Below, one piece after another: positions 60,397 through 64,000 of a DNA stretch of 64,000 bases. The notes beneath the pieces are model-generated. The model saw nothing but the letters and a program-made list of their open reading frames with translations, had not been told where the DNA came from and searched no databases. Origin of the DNA: Myxococcus sp. RHSTA-1-4 (GTDB taxonomy: Bacteria; Myxococcota; Myxococcia; Myxococcales; Myxococcaceae); the NCBI RefSeq assembly GCF_020037125.1, contig NZ_JAIQDG010000009.1:62001-126000 (forward strand), given 5' to 3'. The stretch's first letter is position 1, and every line of letters begins with the position of its first letter. The position numbers and the translations under genes are program-made.

Positions 60397-62574
60397 CTAC
60401 CGCGTACGGCCCGGTTTCTTCCGGAGCCGGTCCATGAGTTGGTGGCGGATGGGACGCGACTCATCCGGCGCCACCAGCCTGGCCGCGCTCTTCAGCGTGT
60501 GGTGGAGGAAGTCGAACCGCTTGAGGGTGCCATTCACCCGGTCCGCCACACGGTTCATCCAGGGTGGGGGCGTGGCCGCCGCGACCTCGGCGAGCAGCCG
60601 CGCCTCCATTCTGTGGGCCTCGCCCTCGCGGATGCGCAACGAGCGTCCCGGGTCCAACGCCAGGGTGGGGTGCTTGTTGCTCAGGTACGAGAGCATCTGC
60701 TGGCGCTCCGTCAGCCGCAGCGTGTGCGTCATCGAGTCCGAGCGCAGCCGGTACAGGAAGAGAGGCTCCGGGATGACCGAGCCCGTCAGGCCGCGCTCCG
60801 CCATCCGCGAGAAGACGTCCCAGTCCTCGTACGAGGTGAGCCACTCATCGTAGCCGCCCAGCTCCTCCACGAGCCGGCGCTCCATCAGCGCCGTGCAGGT
60901 GGAGGCCACGTTGACCACCCAGAGTGCGTCGCGGTCCAGGCCCGAGGGTATCCAGCCTCCGACGATGTTCTCTGGTGACTCGCGGAAGTAGGCGACGAGC
61001 GACGTGACGTAGGCCAGCCCGGGCGAGTCCTCCATCACCGAGACCGTCTTCTCCAGGAAGGTGGGCTCGATGAGGTCGTCCGGGTCCAACGGCAGGATGT
61101 AGCGGCCCCGCGCCACCCGCAGTCCCGCGTTGCGCGCGGAGCTGAGCCCGCCGTTCCGCTTGCGGATGATGCGCAGGTCCAGCGCCTGGAGCGTGTCCAG
61201 CAGCGCCCGGCTCTCCTCGTCCGTGGAGCCGTCGTCCACGAGGACGATTTCGTAGTCGGTGAACGTCTGCGCGCGGATGGAGCGCAGCGTCTCCGGCAGG
61301 TAGCGCCCCATGTTGTAGTAGGGCACCAGGAACGACACGAGCGGCGCGTTCGCGCCCGTCGTCCGCGCCGACGGCTTCGGAGGGCCCTGGTGCCGCTTCG
61401 GGGCCGCGCCGGCCACCGCGGCCTCGACCTGCTTCACGATGCTCGCCGGGGCGCACCCGGCGGCGATGCGCGCCGGTGCGTGCTCGCGCGCGGACTCCCG
61501 CGGCGCGGCCGTGCCGAGCGCCTTCTCCAGCACGGCGATCAGGTGGGCCACGTCGCCTGAGTGGAAGAGCAGGCCGCTTCGGCCCTCCTCGACGACCTCC
61601 GCCATGCCTCCCGCGTCGCTGGCCACCACGAGACAGCCGGTGGCCATGGCCTCCAGGAACTCGTGCGGAAGATTGTCCCAGAGGGACGGGAAGCAGCACA
61701 CCGCTGCCGTAGCCAGCGCCCGCCCGGTGTCCGCGCGGTGTGGCTCGAAGTGGAAGCGGTCCTTCCAGGCGGGGTCGATGCGCCGCTCCAGCCACGCACG
61801 CAGCGAGCGCCCCCCGGGGCCCGTCGGGGTGTCATCGCCGATGAGCCGCACTTCCGCGAGGAGCCCTCGCTCGAAGAGAGCCTGCATGGCGTCGATGAGC
61901 AGGTGGACGCCCTTCCGGTACTCCAGGGGGCCGGCGTACAGGACCGAGGGAGGCGTCTCGGGCTGCCGGTGCGCGGTGGTGGGCTTCGAGGGGAGCGCGA
62001 ACGGGTAGGGCACCACCACACCCGTGGTGGCGGGTCCGAGCCGGTCCAGCAACGCGCGGGTGGGAGAGAGAAGCAGGTCCGCCTCGCGGAGGGAGGCGGC
62101 CTCGAGGAACTCCTGCTGCGCGGTGTCCAGCGTCAGCGCGGCCACCCGGTTGAGCCGCTGGATTTCAGCGGTGGGCGTGTGCAGGCGCACCGCGAGCACG
62201 GCGGAGGCGAAGTGTCCCAGCGTCCGCTTCGCTCGCAGGGAGAAGGCGCCCTCGCACTGCTGCTCGGGGAACTCGATGAAGTCGAAGGGGTGCTGCGCGT
62301 GGAGCTTCCGCAGCGCCGTGTAGACCTTCATCGCGTGGCGGACGGGCGCGTGGGAGAAGGCTCCGGCGAAGCCGCCCTGGAGTTCCTCCACGGTGTGGAT
62401 GCGTACGCCCGGCAGCTCCGTGGCGCCCCCCGCGTCGAGGCCCGGCTGGGACGCGGTGAGGACGTGGACCTCGTGGCCCGCTTCGGCGAAGGCGCGGGCC
62501 ATGCGCGTCGTGTACGCGGCGACATCCCCCCCGCTGAACGGCCAGAGCGCCTTGGAGACGAGACAGATTCGCAA
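60397..62574 (-). CDS. bifunctional GT4-GT2 glycosyltransferase
   Basis: A 725-residue fusion. The N-terminal 400 residues are a GT4 enzyme (RICLVSKALWPFSGGDVAAYTTRMARAFAEAGHEVHVLTA; VLYAGPLEYRKGVHLLIDAM; FPSLWDNLPHEFLEAMATGCLVVASDAGG). The C-terminal part is GT2 (VSFLVPYYNMGRYLPETLRS, VLVDDGSTDEES, RNGGLSSARNAGLRVARGRYILPLDPDD). I chose TTG 62574, preceded by GAGG at 8 nt; the frame stays open to a GTG at 62682. It could build O-antigen or exopolysaccharide. The two domains imply two consecutive sugar additions. Confidence 0.85.
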   Translation of the reverse strand: MRICLVSKALWPFSGGDVAAYTTRMARAFAEAGHEVHVLTASQPGLDAGGATELPGVRIHTVEELQGGFAGAFSHAPVRHAMKVYTALRKLHAQHPFDFIEFPEQQCEGAFSLRAKRTLGHFASAVLAVRLHTPTAEIQRLNRVAALTLDTAQQEFLEAASLREADLLLSPTRALLDRLGPATTGVVVPYPFALPSKPTTAHRQPETPPSVLYAGPLEYRKGVHLLIDAMQALFERGLLAEVRLIGDDTPTGPGGRSLRAWLERRIDPAWKDRFHFEPHRADTGRALATAAVCCFPSLWDNLPHEFLEAMATGCLVVASDAGGMAEVVEEGRSGLLFHSGDVAHLIAVLEKALGTAAPRESAREHAPARIAAGCAPASIVKQVEAAVAGAAPKRHQGPPKPSARTTGANAPLVSFLVPYYNMGRYLPETLRSIRAQTFTDYEIVLVDDGSTDEESRALLDTLQALDLRIIRKRNGGLSSARNAGLRVARGRYILPLDPDDLIEPTFLEKTVSVMEDSPGLAYVTSLVAYFRESPENIVGGWIPSGLDRDALWVVNVASTCTALMERRLVEELGGYDEWLTSYEDWDVFSRMAERGLTGSVIPEPLFLYRLRSDSMTHTLRLTERQQMLSYLSNKHPTLALDPGRSLRIREGEAHRMEARLLAEVAAATPPPWMNRVADRVNGTLKRFDFLHHTLKSAARLVAPDESRPIRHQLMDRLRKKPGRTR

Positions 62575-62769
62575 GGAGAGGTCCTCGACAGGGAAGGTGG
62601 GGCGCCGGACGTTCTCTACCAAATCGCGCAACGGCCGGTCACGCCGAAGCCCGAGACGTCCCACCTGGCGCTGAGCGCCCACCGAGCGCCGGATGGGAAT
62701 ACCGCACTCTCTTGGATGGTGCTCCCGGGTGGGGGATAACTCCGGTACCTACTTCGCGAAAGGCTCCAC

Positions 62770-63684
62770 GTGACGCCCTCCCTGCTGCTGTCGTTGGTGC
62801 TCTCCCAGTCGCCCACGCCCTTGCTTCATTACAGCGGCCCTGGTCCCGAAACAGCGGGGGTGAGGGGCTGGATGGAGAGCTTCACCTTTCCCCTGTGGGA
62901 GCCGTCCGGAGGAGAGGCGAGCCTCTTCGTGGGCGTGGACGAGGCGAACCTCCGCGGAGCGCCCGCGGCGGATGCGGCCGTCATCACCCCCCTGCCACTG
63001 GGCGCCGCCGTGCGGGTGCTGGAGCGCGGCAAGGACCGCCAGAAGGTGGGCGAGTACGTCAACCACTGGTACCGGGTGGAGTACATGGATACCAAGGGCA
63101 CCCCGGGCGCCGGGGACGACGCGCCCGTCAGCGGCTGGCTCTTTGGCAACATCCTCACGCCCATCCGCATCGAGGCGGACCTCGACGGCGACGGCGAGCA
63201 GGAGGTTGCCACGGCGGTGATGAGCGCGGACTTCAAGGTTCGCGTCCGCGTCCTGGAGCCCAACCTGAAGCCGCCCCACCGCGTCAGCAGCGTGGATCTC
63301 AGCCCCGGCTTCCTTGGGGTGGCGGCGAACCTCGTCCCCGCGAAGACGGCGGGCCTGCCGCTGGTGAAGGTGGAGTCCGTTGCCGAGACGTGCGCCAACG
63401 CCATCACCGCGTACGTGAGCTACACGGTGCCGGGCAACAAGAAGGGCGTGCTCGGCAATGCGAAGCTGGCCCTGGAGCTGAACGTCATGGAGGGCACCGG
63501 CACCTCCTACGAGCTCTCCTTCCAGCCGAAGCAGAAGGGCCTCACGGTGGTTTGGACGAACACCGGGGAGGACGAGTCCGAACAGACGAAGGCGAAGTCA
63601 CGGCGCGAGTGGTACCGGCTGGAGGACGGTGTGTTCTCCAAGGTGAAGCCCGCGGGTTCCGCGGTGGCGGAAACGACGCCCTGA
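62770..63684 (+). CDS. secreted SH3-like domain protein
   Basis: A 304-residue protein starting with GTG. A short hydrophobic N-terminus (PSLLLSLVLSQSP) may export it. Residues about 53-120 form an SH3-like fold (SLFVGVDEANLRGAPAADAAVITPLPLGAAVRVLERG ... HWYRVEYMD..GWLFGNIL), common in envelope proteins that bind peptidoglycan. The rest contains DLDGDGEQEVATAVMS, a VCBS/FG-GAP-like calcium-type stretch, and a strand-rich C-terminus with no clear family. Confidence 0.75.
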   Translation: MTPSLLLSLVLSQSPTPLLHYSGPGPETAGVRGWMESFTFPLWEPSGGEASLFVGVDEANLRGAPAADAAVITPLPLGAAVRVLERGKDRQKVGEYVNHWYRVEYMDTKGTPGAGDDAPVSGWLFGNILTPIRIEADLDGDGEQEVATAVMSADFKVRVRVLEPNLKPPHRVSSVDLSPGFLGVAANLVPAKTAGLPLVKVESVAETCANAITAYVSYTVPGNKKGVLGNAKLALELNVMEGTGTSYELSFQPKQKGLTVVWTNTGEDESEQTKAKSRREWYRLEDGVFSKVKPAGSAVAETTP

Positions 63685-63717
63685 TGGGTGCGAGCTGGTC
63701 AGCTGAATCGAGCGCGG

Positions 63718-64000
63718 TCACCCCTTGTTGATAGGGCCTGGCTTCGCTGTCGGGGGCTCCGCGGGCAGGGGCCCGTCCTCCCGCCCTCCTGAGGCGGCCC
63801 TCCCGGCGGCGGCCTCGAGGCGGGCCAGCCGGTGCTCCATTTCCTGCCGCCACGTGGCTTGCGTGCGCGCGTGCTCCCGTTGCACGTCATGGATGGTGGC
63901 GAGCGCGTCGAGGATGGACTCGTTGAACTCCACCTGCTTGCGCAGCACCTCGTTGATGAACGGCTGGAAGACGCGCCGGAAGGCCCGCTTGGACACGACG
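63718..64000 (-). CDS. end of a gene with the WbgA-type helical motif (5' end outside window)
   Basis: The frame is open to the window edge; a GTG at 63996 is in frame but need not be the start. VSKRAFRRVFQPFINEVLRKQVEFNESILDALAT resembles the KR...P...LR.QAEFN.A.V motif repeated in the N-terminus of WbgA. A predicted coiled coil (REHARTQATWRQEMEHRLARLEAAAG) and a Gly/Pro-rich tail end the protein. Such motifs accompany bacterial glycosyltransferases and methyltransferases, so another polysaccharide gene is likely. Confidence 0.65.
   Translation of the reverse strand, partial: VVSKRAFRRVFQPFINEVLRKQVEFNESILDALATIHDVQREHARTQATWRQEMEHRLARLEAAAGRAASGGREDGPLPAEPPTAKPGPINKG

Overview
The window is very GC-rich, densely packed DNA from a myxobacterium of the Myxococcus/Corallococcus/Pyxidicoccus group. 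Evidence is the bacNOP-padC bactofilin/ParB-like operon, a SgmT-like hybrid kinase, the wzm-wzt-wbgA O-antigen locus, a MYXO-CTERM-like protein tail and many GTG/TTG starts with 4-bp ATGA/GTGA overlaps. From memory, the gene order resembles the M. xanthus chromosome around MXAN_46xx, but no alignment was run and the species cannot be fixed.

Layout. 1-2.7 kb: end of a MaoC-like dehydratase and an acyl-CoA dehydrogenase. 2.7-4.0 kb (minus): ExbB/ExbD proton channel. 4.0-9.1 kb: outer-membrane-type lipoprotein, two MshEN (GspE N-terminal) proteins, an OppD/OppF-type ATPase pair without permease, and a DUF2085 membrane protein. 9.2-11.4 kb: ECF sigma factor and its zinc-finger anti-sigma. 11.5-18.3 kb: tightly coupled genes for TadE/TadG-like pseudopilins, secreted proteins and a 78-residue Flp-like pilin. 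18.4-20.0 kb: two tandem paralogous lipoproteins with a possible thioester signature. 20.2-26.1 kb: CpaB, TadB, TadC and two FHA proteins, matching part of the Tad-like (Kil) apparatus of M. xanthus; no TadA ATPase, secretin or prepilin peptidase lies in the window. 26.1-32.0 kb: xseA-xseB-response regulator-ispA-dxs-tlyA, an isoprenoid/exonuclease VII operon. 32.1-33.7 kb (minus): lipoprotein. 34.2-39.5 kb: SgmT-like c-di-GMP receptor kinase, TPR protein, lysophospholipase. 39.5-42.1 kb: bactofilins BacN/BacO/BacP and PadC. 42.1-49.5 kb: pyrE, lipoprotein, LOG protein, rhomboid protease, nadB, lytic transglycosylase, TPR-AIM24 protein and pgsA. 49.57 kb: tRNA-Gly(GCC) with clear promoter and terminator. 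49.9-56.3 kb: O-antigen ABC exporter and the giant glycosyltransferase WbgA. 56.4-64 kb: ELWxxDGT-repeat surface protein, GNAT acetyltransferase, a two-domain glycosyltransferase, an SH3-like secreted protein and the end of a further gene.

Most striking: (i) eight in-frame copies of a 21-bp imperfect palindrome inside the first glycosyltransferase domain of wbgA; (ii) the sigma/anti-sigma-headed pseudopilin island with paired thioester-like lipoproteins next to cpaB-tadB-tadC; (iii) a near-consensus promoter upstream of cpaB enclosed by a perfect 14-bp inverted repeat.

Surface structures dominate: envelope energisation, Tad-like pilus, O-antigen export, bactofilin/ParABS cell organisation and c-di-GMP sensing sit side by side with ordinary metabolic genes.
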